Positions 1 through 4,752 of a DNA stretch of 5,625 bases are shown here, piece by piece. The notes under the pieces were generated by a model that saw only the letters and a list, made by a program, of their open reading frames with translations, did no database searches and was not told the origin of the DNA. The translations under genes were made by a program, and so were the position numbers. Numbering within the stretch: position 1 is the stretch's first letter; each line of letters starts with the position of its first letter. Origin of the DNA: an uncultured Collinsella sp. (GTDB lineage Bacteria > Actinomycetota > Coriobacteriia > Coriobacteriales > Coriobacteriaceae); the NCBI GenBank assembly GCA_958448375.1, contig CAUDDU010000076.1, forward strand, positions 1 to 5,625, given 5' to 3'.

Positions 1-22
1 TTTCGTTATTTGCTGACGACAG

Positions 23-304
23 TTACTTGATCTCCTGAATCGCGTAACGCGAAACGTCTACGACGGCTCCGGATCGGACTTTGATCTGGACCTTTTCGCC
101 TTCGATGCCTTTTACGGTTCCGTAGATACCGCCGGCGAAAAGAACCTCCTGACCCGGCTTGAGCTCGGTGTGCAGCTCCTTGAAGTACTTCTGCTTCTTC
201 TTCATGTTGATTTGCGACCAGATGGTGTAAATCAAGCCCATGATGACAAGCAGGCCTAAAAGGGCGACCGAGGAGCTCAAGACGCTGGCTCCGAAATCGG
301 CCAT
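23..304 (-). CDS. yajC: YajC-like single-span membrane protein (preprotein translocase subunit YajC family)
   Basis: The product has 93 residues. It begins with a short N-terminus and one hydrophobic helix at about residues 9-30, followed by a lysine-rich stretch (NMKKKQKYFKEL, about 33-44). A small beta-rich domain then carries the family signature GQEVLFAGGIYGTV at 51-64. This order and length are typical of YajC, which in E. coli associates with SecDF and the Sec translocon in the inner membrane. The ATG shares its A with the last base of the TAA stop of the upstream EIIA gene (TAATG), and a GAGG lies about 10 bases before it inside the EIIA coding region, so translation is probably coupled. 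YajC-like proteins are also found within mannose-family PTS operons, for example the streptococcal hyaluronan-use locus, so the role here may be PTS-linked. The family call is firm; the SecDF versus PTS role is inference. Only 22 bases remain before the window edge. Confidence 0.88.
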   Translation of the reverse strand: MADFGASVLSSSVALLGLLVIMGLIYTIWSQINMKKKQKYFKELHTELKPGQEVLFAGGIYGTVKGIEGEKVQIKVRSGAVVDVSRYAIQEIK

Positions 305-747
305 TAGATGCCGTCCTCGTCGCCGAAGATATCCTCTTCGTCGGAGCCGGCAACGGATGCGACCGTCTGGGCGGTGATGCCCGTCTGGCCAACGGTCACG
401 GCCTGCTCGCCAAGCTCGGCGAGCGTGGCGTTGCCGCGGAGGAACAGAAGCTCAATAACCATGGGAAGGTTAGTGCCGGTCAGAACCTCGACATTGTCGA
501 CATCCTGGGCAATCATCATCGACTGGTTGAACGGGGTGCCGCCAAGCAGGTCGGTAAAGACGAGCACGCCATCGCACTCCTCGCGCATGGCGGTAATAGC
601 GGCGCGGAGATCCTCACCGTAGGAAGCAGCCTGGTCGCCCTCAAAAGGAACGACGGTAAAAGCGGGCTGGTCGCCGGCAACCATAGCGATAGCGCTTGCA
701 AGGCCGGGTGCGAACTGTCCATGACCGGTAAGAATAAAGCCAACCAT
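304..747 (-). CDS. PTS mannose/fructose/sorbose family EIIA component
   Basis: This is a cytoplasmic phosphocarrier of 147 residues. In this family the active-site histidine takes phosphate from HPr and passes it to EIIB, which phosphorylates the sugar during uptake through EIIC/EIID. The N-terminus VGFILTGHGQFAPG places the phosphorylated histidine at residue 9 (E. coli ManX His10). FTDLLGGTPFN at 64-74 supplies the conserved aspartate at 66, and GTNLPM at 91-96 is the usual third motif. It is a stand-alone EIIA, with no EIIB domain fused as in E. coli ManX. The tail is acidic (GSDEEDIFGDEDGI, 134-147). The start is supported by GGAAGGG at 756-762, eight bases ahead. Its stop overlaps the YajC start. 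Sugar specificity cannot be read from EIIA; GalNAc/GAG-type (AgaF) and mannose-type are both possible. Partner EIIB, EIIC and EIID genes are not in the window and may lie beyond the left edge. Confidence 0.92.
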   Translation of the reverse strand: MVGFILTGHGQFAPGLASAIAMVAGDQPAFTVVPFEGDQAASYGEDLRAAITAMREECDGVLVFTDLLGGTPFNQSMMIAQDVDNVEVLTGTNLPMVIELLFLRGNATLAELGEQAVTVGQTGITAQTVASVAGSDEEDIFGDEDGI

Positions 748-847
748 TCAAATTTCCCTTCCGAAGGTGTGTACGATCTGAGTCCGATGATTTTCGGAAG
801 CCAGCGGGCACTCGCCCTTAAAGCTTCTTAGAAAGCGTTCTTTGAAG

Positions 848-877
848 ACCAGTGGTTTCTAAACTGGTAGTAACCAC
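848..877. repeat. Overlapping inverted repeats ACCAGT/ACTGGT and GTGGTT/AACCAC
   Basis: ACCAGT (848-853) and ACTGGT (863-868) are inverted copies 9 bases apart. GTGGTT (852-857) and AACCAC (872-877) form a second, interleaved pair. The two pairings exclude each other as hairpins, so the site could be alternative RNA structures in the EIIA leader or a protein-binding site. The related motif ACCAGTT recurs twice at 1144-1160. The arms are only six bases, so chance is not excluded. Confidence 0.35.
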
Positions 878-932
878 GTGACGTGTTGTTGTCACTATAT
901 CACCCCAGAAGAGGCCGCTTCCGTTGATTCAT

Positions 933-982
933 ACGGTAAAACGTTTTTGCACCGTTCACGGTGATAAATCGACCGTTTACCG
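933..982. promoter_or_regulatory. Candidate operator cluster: ACCGTTYAC direct pair with nested palindromes
   Basis: ACCGTTCAC at 951-959 and ACCGTTTAC at 972-980 are direct copies, 21 bp start to start with a 12-bp gap. The first lies inside a perfect hyphenated palindrome, CACCGT-TC-ACGGTG (950-963). AAAACGTTTT (938-947) is a separate 10-bp palindrome with a central CG, as in many LacI-family operators. CGGTAAA (934-940) is the inverse of TTTACCG (976-982). Nine-base direct repeats two helical turns apart, with a GTT core, are the known layout of LytTR-type response-regulator sites; assigning this cluster to that family is inference. It lies about 200 bases upstream of the EIIA start. A TATGAA on the minus strand (927-932) could be a -10 box just beyond it, but no good -35 is present. 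Confidence 0.5.
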
Positions 983-1015
983 CTCGTTAATACTTCTACC
1001 TGCAGGTTTGAAACC

Positions 1016-1053
1016 GTTTCGAAATGCTTTGGCAAAAGATCGGAACTTTTTTT
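1016..1053 (+). terminator. Possible intrinsic terminator without an obvious upstream gene
   Basis: GTTTCGA (1016-1022) can pair with TCGGAAC (1040-1046), with one G-U pair in RNA. An inner CTTT/AAAG stem (1027-1030 with 1035-1038) closes on GGCA. Seven T follow directly at 1047-1053. This resembles a plus-strand Rho-independent terminator, though the stem is short and not GC-rich. No plus-strand gene precedes it, so it would have to end a small non-coding or antisense transcript, or be fortuitous. On the minus strand the same tract is a run of seven A. Confidence 0.3.
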
Positions 1054-1143
1054 GTGTCTAAACAACGCAGGGCGGCTAAAAATAGCGTGTTGAAAAATTG
1101 CAGGTCATTGTGAAGATATGTGAATTGGTCTTTTTGACTTAAT

Positions 1144-1160
1144 ACCAGTTAGAACCAGTT
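1144..1160 (+). repeat. Tandem ACCAGTT repeat, 10-bp period
   Basis: ACCAGTT occurs at 1144-1150 and again at 1154-1160, one helical turn apart, just upstream of the large inverted repeat at 1171-1200. A TTGACT that could act as a -35 box lies at 1135-1140, but no suitable -10 box follows at normal spacing. The function is unknown. Confidence 0.3.
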
Positions 1161-1170
1161 TTGAGATTAT

Positions 1171-1200
1171 CGGTGAACGGTAGTTTTCGACCGTTCACCG
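1171..1200. repeat. Perfect 11-bp inverted repeat built from the ACCGTTCACCG motif
   Basis: CGGTGAACGGT (1171-1181) and ACCGTTCACCG (1190-1200) are exact inverted copies around an 8-base spacer. The right arm and its preceding bases repeat the block at 969-982 with one change (TCGACCGTTYACCG). No T-run follows, which argues against a terminator and favours a dimeric protein-binding site. It lies 250-279 bases upstream of the DUF2975 start. Confidence 0.6.
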
Positions 1201-1219
1201 GTTACTTGCAATCGTTTGC
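1190..1219 (+). promoter_or_regulatory. Second ACCGTTYAC-type direct pair with 21-bp spacing
   Basis: ACCGTTCAC at 1190-1198 is followed 21 bp later by ATCGTTTGC at 1211-1219, which differs from ACCGTTTAC at two positions. The spacing equals that of the pair at 951/972 on the same strand. This pair shares its first copy with the right arm of the inverted repeat at 1171-1200. The degenerate second copy makes it weaker than the first pair. Confidence 0.4.
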
Positions 1220-1385
1220 AGTTGTTTTCCCAGATGAATTAGGGGAACCCGATGAAGCGCTTGCGCGATCACGGGAAGTTTTGACATTTGTCCTCATCCC
1301 CCACGCGCCAAGCTCGGGCACCCAAAATGAGCTATTAGTTCACGCTAATCGTTTTCAATCATTACTTACTCTGTATTCGTAATTA

Positions 1386-1426
1386 TTTATCGTTTATCAT
1401 TAACTATGATATGATACAAGCATCAT
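1386..1426 (+). promoter_or_regulatory. Promoter and candidate operator of the DUF2975-regulator module
   Basis: Two overlapping TATGAT hexamers (1405-1410 and 1410-1415) each match the -10 consensus at five of six bases. The upstream DNA is AT-rich, but no clear -35 box is present. Five-base half-sites surround them: ATCGT at 1389, ATCAT at 1396, ATGAT at 1406 and 1411, and ATCAT at 1422. TATCAT-N5-ATGATA (1395-1411) is a perfect inverted repeat over the -10 box, and TTTATCRT is directly repeated at 1386-1400. A repressor bound here would block the promoter. The small regulator encoded at 2098-2337 is the natural candidate, which is inference. Confidence 0.5.
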
Positions 1427-1440
1427 ACAAAACGCCGATT

Positions 1441-1447
1441 GGAGGGG
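1441..1447 (+). promoter_or_regulatory. Ribosome binding site deciding the DUF2975 start at 1450
   Basis: GGAGGGG ends two bases before the ATG at 1450; counted from the GGAGG core the gap is four bases, slightly short but strong. The earlier in-frame ATG at 1411 has no such site and overlaps the second TATGAT box, so a transcript starting near 1417-1422 would not contain it. This favours 1450. Confidence 0.7.
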
Positions 1448-1449
1448 TT

Positions 1450-2088
1450 ATGGTCCATCGAAACACATCCATATCGAATGAAACCATCAGCCGCGAACAG
1501 ACGATAGCCAAACTGAGGAAGCTCGCTCGCATCTGCAAATGGGCCACGATCTGCATTACCACCGCGCTCGCCCTGGGACTCCTCGCAGTCATTGCGATTG
1601 ACCTTCTACTCATATTGCCTGGCCTCTCCCAAGGGTCGTGTCTCCAATCCGTAGAACTTCAAGCCGGCGAAGGGCCGTGCCTGGCTATCGTCGGTACCGA
1701 TGCGCAGGCCCCACTTATGCTCGTCGCACACGATGGTCACACTGCCATAGGGAGCCTCTTGATGACATGTCTCGCGCTTACCATCGCGCTAAGCGTGCGC
1801 AGGCTTTTCTTCAACATTGAAAAGGAAGGCAGGCCCTTTGACCTTGAATGCAACCAGACACTTCGTCGAGTAGGACATTTATTCCTTATCGGCGGCGTTG
1901 CCGTGAGGCTTCTTGGTGCCGTAATCACGGGAATGATACTCTCAGGATTTGGCGGCAGCTTTACAGATGCGTTCGCCGGCCAGTTATTCGAGCCCTCCAT
2001 GCTCTTTGCAGGCCTGATTATTTGCCTGATTGCCAGCATCTTCCGCTACGGGTATATCCTGCAAAAACAAGATGACGAGTTGCTCTAG
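1450..2088 (+). CDS. DUF2975 family four-helix membrane protein
   Basis: The product has 212 residues. A basic, cytoplasmic N-terminus (KLRKLARICK, 21-30) precedes four hydrophobic segments at about 31-57, 98-117, 141-165 and 183-200. Between helices 2 and 3 lies RRLFFNIEKEGRPFDLECNQTLRRVG (117-142), with the F-x-x-I-x-x-G-x-P-F pattern typical of DUF2975. The end, SIFRYGYILQKQDDELL, matches the usual family C-terminus. The positive-inside rule puts both termini and the 2-3 loop in the cytoplasm. The first outer loop (about 58-97) carries two cysteines, 64 and 77, that could form a disulfide. Proteins of this family are commonly encoded next to a small YozG-like regulator, as here, but their biochemical function is not known; sensing a membrane signal or controlling the regulator is inference. 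A distant start at 1411 would add 13 residues and is less likely. Confidence 0.8.
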   Translation: MVHRNTSISNETISREQTIAKLRKLARICKWATICITTALALGLLAVIAIDLLLILPGLSQGSCLQSVELQAGEGPCLAIVGTDAQAPLMLVAHDGHTAIGSLLMTCLALTIALSVRRLFFNIEKEGRPFDLECNQTLRRVGHLFLIGGVAVRLLGAVITGMILSGFGGSFTDAFAGQLFEPSMLFAGLIICLIASIFRYGYILQKQDDELL

Positions 2089-2097
2089 GGGGAATCC

Positions 2098-2337
2098 ATG
2101 ATTATTCTGCGGCTCGACCGCATGCTCGCCGAACGCAAGATCTCATCCAAAGAGCTTGCGGAACGTGTGGGCATCTCCCAGGTCAATATGTCACGCATTA
2201 AGACGGGCAAGGTTTCTGCCATCCGCTTTTCAACTCTTGACGCGATATGCCGGGCACTCGACTGCCAACCAGGCGATGTACTGGAATATATATCCGACGA
2301 TGAAGCCGATAGCCTTTTTGGGCTTAAAGATGAATAG
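2098..2337 (+). CDS. Small Cro/C1-type (XRE, YozG-like) transcriptional regulator
   Basis: The product has 79 residues and is almost entirely a helix-turn-helix domain. After MIILRLDRMLAERKIS, helices 2 and 3 (SKELAERVGI at 17-26 and SQVNMSRIKTG at 27-37) form the DNA-binding unit. The later part, FSTLDAICRALDCQPGDVLEYI (44-65), is the highly typical end of this single-domain family. An acidic tail follows, with no ligand or oligomerisation domain. The ATG lies nine bases after the DUF2975 stop, and the ribosome site AGGGGGA (2087-2093) overlaps that stop, so the two genes are co-transcribed. The likely role is autoregulation at the ATCAT/ATGAT sites before the module, possibly modulated by the membrane partner. 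This is inferred from arrangement. The family call is secure; the regulated genes are unknown. Confidence 0.9.
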   Translation: MIILRLDRMLAERKISSKELAERVGISQVNMSRIKTGKVSAIRFSTLDAICRALDCQPGDVLEYISDDEADSLFGLKDE

Positions 2338-2368
2338 CCATAATTAAACTGCCGATCACGCCCTCAAC

Positions 2369-2413
2369 GCAAATAGCCCGCCAGAACGACTTCCGAACTG
2401 GCGGGCTATTTGC
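2369..2413. terminator. Bidirectional intrinsic terminator between convergent genes
   Basis: GCAAATAGCCCGCCAG (2369-2384) and CTGGCGGGCTATTTGC (2398-2413) form a perfect 16-bp stem around a 13-base loop. The outer part of the stem is A-rich on one side and T-rich on the other, so it can act in both directions, although the T-runs are short. It lies 31 bases after the regulator gene and 38 bases after the stop of the minus-strand gene ending at 2452, and so serves both converging units. Confidence 0.88.
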
Positions 2414-2451
2414 TGTCTATCGGCTAGATGCTCGATGAGCCGTGCAACTCT

Positions 2452-3534
2452 TTACGCAAACAGGCCGTAGATGCTGATATTGGCCTTGGCGTAGAGGCCG
2501 TTGGCGTACTCGGTCCACTTGGAGCTGGCGCTCGAAGCCTGCGAGGAATACTGCTGATAGGCGGTGTAATAGGCGGTCATGGCCTGCTTATAGGTAGCGC
2601 TATCGGCCGTAAAGGCATCGTCAGCGAAGGCCTTAGCGTAGGTGCTATCGGCGTCCTTCCAGGTGCCCTTTTCGCTATCCCACTCGTCGCCTGCAAGTTT
2701 GATGATGTAATCGGCGTAGTCCTTGCTCGCGGTCTCCTCGTTGCCGTCAGCAGGCTCGGTCGGGGCGGTCGGCATGCTTGCGGAGCTGTCGCCGACCTTC
2801 TTCTTGTAGAGCTTCTGCAGCGTCGCGGACTGACGGACGATCTGCTTGGCCTGATCCTTGGACACACCATACTGCGTAGCCATGGTCTTGTAGTCGGAGG
2901 TGCCGATGGAATCCTCGGCGTACTTCTTCATCTCCTTAGAAGAGACGGTGACGCCCTCGTCCTCGGCAGCATCGAGCAGAATCTTGTTGCGCACGTAGGA
3001 CAGAATGACATCGGCAGAGGGAGCGGTGTAGTTGCCATCGCCATCCTTGACGGTGTCGAGGCTGTACTGGCTCTCGATGGCCTCGCGCGCGGTGATGTCG
3101 CTCTTTTTGCCGTTGTAGCTGTAGCTTGCCACGGTCGAATCGAGCTGGTCCTCGGTGAGGGTCGCCGAGCCGACGCCCTTGCCGCCAAAACCACCGTTGC
3201 CGATAAAGAAGCCAATCACGGCAGCGATCACGATAGCGACCACGAAGGCGGCAATCATCGTCTTCTTGTGCTTGGATGCATGGTCGTCCACGTCGGAGTC
3301 GTCCTCGTCCTGCTCCTCGGGCATGAGGTTCTCGTCAGCGGCATCCGCGGCAATCTGAGCCTCCAGGCGGGCGTCCTCCTCCTCGGCGGTCGTGCCGGCA
3401 GCAATGTGCTCGGCAGACGTACCGGCGACCAGGTCGATCTTCTCATCCTCGTCACCGTCGGGGCCTTCGCCGCGCTCGATGATCTGGATGCCGTCGATCT
3501 CGTCCTTCTCGTCCTTCTTTTGAATCAGACCCAT
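2452..3534 (-). CDS. Membrane-anchored protein with a SurA/PrsA-like N-terminal chaperone region
   Basis: The product has 360 residues. Residues 1-88 are very acidic and probably disordered (rich in D, E and A). A HKK stop-transfer cluster precedes one transmembrane helix at about 92-112. A glycine-rich linker (GNGGFGGKGVG) follows, then an outer helical domain. Residues 170-245 read like a SurA-N/PrsA chaperone core: SYVRNKILLDAAEDEGVTVS, then a helix, then QYGVSKDQAKQIVRQSATLQKLYKKKV. A tyrosine- and alanine-rich helical tail ends in SIYGLFA. No parvulin peptidyl-prolyl isomerase domain is present, so a holdase or structural role is more likely than isomerase activity. The orientation with the N-terminus inside and no signal cleavage is inferred. 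AAGGAG (3543-3548) lies eight bases before the ATG. The gene may be expressed separately from the isocitrate dehydrogenase gene 126 bases upstream, given the hairpin between them. The domain call is by pattern only. Confidence 0.6.
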   Translation of the reverse strand: MGLIQKKDEKDEIDGIQIIERGEGPDGDEDEKIDLVAGTSAEHIAAGTTAEEEDARLEAQIAADAADENLMPEEQDEDDSDVDDHASKHKKTMIAAFVVAIVIAAVIGFFIGNGGFGGKGVGSATLTEDQLDSTVASYSYNGKKSDITAREAIESQYSLDTVKDGDGNYTAPSADVILSYVRNKILLDAAEDEGVTVSSKEMKKYAEDSIGTSDYKTMATQYGVSKDQAKQIVRQSATLQKLYKKKVGDSSASMPTAPTEPADGNEETASKDYADYIIKLAGDEWDSEKGTWKDADSTYAKAFADDAFTADSATYKQAMTAYYTAYQQYSSQASSASSKWTEYANGLYAKANISIYGLFA

Positions 3535-3572
3535 ATCAGTTACTCCTTGTTAGGAAACATAGTCCGCAATAG

Positions 3573-3601
3573 AATACGCCCGACAGAGCGCCGGGCGTAT
3601 T
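3573..3601 (-). terminator. Perfect 10-bp hairpin between icd and the SurA-like gene
   Basis: AATACGCCCG (3573-3582) and CGGGCGTATT (3592-3601) pair around a 9-base loop. Read on the minus strand, the stem is followed by CTATTGCGG, a poor T-run, so it may be a weak terminator or attenuator after icd or a 3'-end stabiliser. A TATAAC that could serve as a -10 box on the minus strand lies just upstream (3611-3616), without a good -35. If it is used, the hairpin would sit in the leader of the SurA-like gene. A weaker stem, GCAAAC/GTTTGC (3618-3648), lies closer to the icd stop. Confidence 0.5.
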
Positions 3602-3660
3602 GATTCTCAGGTTATACGCAAACACTTAAGTACTATTTAGGCGTTTGCAGTCTGCATGCC

Positions 3661-4746
3661 TTAGGCCAGGTGCGCGATAACGGCATCGGCAAAGGCCTGC
3701 GTGCCCACAGCGCCCTCAACGGAGCCGGTCTGGGCACGACGCACGTCGCCGGTAACCTGCTCGCCTTCGTCGAGCGTGGCGGATACGGCGGCGCGAATGC
3801 GATTGGCAGCATCGTTCTCGCCCAGGTGATCGAGCATCATCGCAGCAGAGAGGATCTCGGCCGTGGGGTTGGCGATATCCTGGCCGGCGATATCGGGCGC
3901 GGAGCCGTGCGTAGCCTCGAAAATGGCGCAGTCGGCACCGATGTTGGAGCCGGGGGCCATCCCTAAACCGCCCACGAGGCCGGCGCACAGGTCGCTGACG
4001 ATGTCGCCGTACAGGTTGGGCAGCACCAGGACATCGAAGTCGTTGGGGTTCTGGACCAGGCCCATGCAGGTGGCGTCGACGATCTTGTCGTTGAACTCGA
4101 TATCGGGATAGTTGGCGGCCACCTCGCGCGCAACGCGCAGGAACAGACCATCGGTCGCCTTCATGATGTTGGCCTTATGCACGGCCGTCACCTTTTTGCG
4201 GCCGCAGCGGCGGGCGTACTCAAAGGCGTACTCCACAATACGGCGGCTCTTGGCGATGGAAATCGGCTTAATTGAGATGGCGGAATCCGCGGCGAAGGTC
4301 TTCTGGCCCGAGCGCTCGACGAGCTGCGAGAGCTCCTCGACCTCGGCAGCGCCCTCATCGAACTCGATGCCGGCGTAGAGGTCCTCGGTGTTCTCGCGCA
4401 CGATGACCAGGTCGACGTCGCGGAAGCGCGAGCCGTTGCCCGGCTGCGACAGGCAGGGGCGAACGCAGGCGTACAGATCGAAGTGCTTGCGCAGGGCCAC
4501 GTTAACGCTGCGGAAACCCGTGCCGACCGGCGTGGTGATGGGGCCTTTGATAGCAACCTTGGTCTCGGCGACCGCGTCGAGCACGTGCTGAGGCAGTGGC
4601 GTGCCAAACTCGTCCATGACGCCGGCACCGGCCTCTTGGACGTTCCAATTGATCTGGACACCGGTGGCCTCGACCACGCGGCGCATGGCCTGCGTAATCT
4701 CGGGACCGATACCGTCACCGGGAATCAGGACTACATCGTGCGCCAT
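3661..4746 (-). CDS. icd: Isocitrate dehydrogenase, short NAD-type (isocitrate/isopropylmalate dehydrogenase family)
   Basis: This cytoplasmic enzyme would oxidatively decarboxylate isocitrate to 2-oxoglutarate, feeding glutamate synthesis. The product has 361 residues, the length of the short family branch. [10 protein letters not shown] (7-16) opens the fold. [20 protein letters not shown] (78-97) carries Ser80, Asn82, Arg86 and Arg96 for substrate binding. [10 protein letters not shown] (117-126) supplies Arg117 and Tyr124. HKANIMK places the catalytic lysine at 191, and Asp224, Asp248 and Asp252 form the metal site. [15 protein letters not shown] (280-294) has Asp285-Ile286 where NADP enzymes such as E. 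coli Icd have Lys-Tyr, which predicts NAD. The SVN substrate loop fits isocitrate rather than isopropylmalate; homoisocitrate or a related malate-type substrate remains possible. GAGGAG (4756-4761), inside the upstream HEAT gene, lies nine bases before the ATG, and the two genes are six bases apart. No aconitase or citrate synthase gene is in the window. Confidence 0.9.
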   Translation of the reverse strand: MAHDVVLIPGDGIGPEITQAMRRVVEATGVQINWNVQEAGAGVMDEFGTPLPQHVLDAVAETKVAIKGPITTPVGTGFRSVNVALRKHFDLYACVRPCLSQPGNGSRFRDVDLVIVRENTEDLYAGIEFDEGAAEVEELSQLVERSGQKTFAADSAISIKPISIAKSRRIVEYAFEYARRCGRKKVTAVHKANIMKATDGLFLRVAREVAANYPDIEFNDKIVDATCMGLVQNPNDFDVLVLPNLYGDIVSDLCAGLVGGLGMAPGSNIGADCAIFEATHGSAPDIAGQDIANPTAEILSAAMMLDHLGENDAANRIRAAVSATLDEGEQVTGDVRRAQTGSVEGAVGTQAFADAVIAHLA

Positions 4747-4752
4747 AATCTG

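Larger units (their letters stand above)
748..1449. other. Long repeat-rich non-coding region between divergent transcription units
   Basis: About 700 bases separate the EIIA start from the DUF2975 start. I see no gene here. The longest reading frames lack a ribosome binding site and run through the inverted repeats. The region is AT-richer than the coding sequence on either side. It holds the ACCGTTYAC repeats, several palindromes and a hairpin with a T-run, all listed separately, and ends in the promoter and candidate operator of the plus-strand module. The stretch at 1221-1380 contains only short palindromes, GCGC-TT-GCGC at 1257-1266 and GACA-TT-TGTC at 1283-1292. The second overlaps a TTGACA at 1281-1286 that has no matching -10 box. 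No clear sigma-70-type promoter for EIIA could be chosen on the minus strand. Confidence 0.6.

Noticed and set aside
933..1219. CRISPR array
   Set aside because: The repeats are only 9-11 bases, occur in both orientations, and lack regular 30-40-base spacers or nearby cas genes.
1281..1309. A promoter at the TTGACA of 1281-1286
   Set aside because: The bases at the -10 position (1304-1309, CGCGCC) are GC-rich and do not resemble TATAAT.
1161..1382. A 73-codon plus-strand open frame in the non-coding region
   Set aside because: It starts with TTG, has no ribosome binding site, and its first codons run through the perfect inverted repeat at 1171-1200. The product resembles nothing I know.
1411..1449. 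An earlier in-frame ATG for the DUF2975 protein
   Set aside because: It overlaps the second TATGAT box and lacks a ribosome binding site, while GGAGGGG precedes the ATG at 1450.
1450..2337. DUF2975 plus small HTH protein as a toxin-antitoxin pair
   Set aside because: The first protein is a 212-residue four-helix membrane protein of a known family usually paired with such regulators; nothing in it resembles a toxin, and the HTH protein lacks an antitoxin tail.
2428..3603. A 391-codon plus-strand open frame opposite the SurA-like gene
   Set aside because: It is codon-aligned with the minus-strand gene, so the abundant Asp, Glu and Ala codons (GAC, GAG, GCC) read as Val, Leu and Gly on the other strand, which explains its Val/Leu/Gly-rich product. 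It has no family resemblance and runs through the hairpin at 3573-3601.
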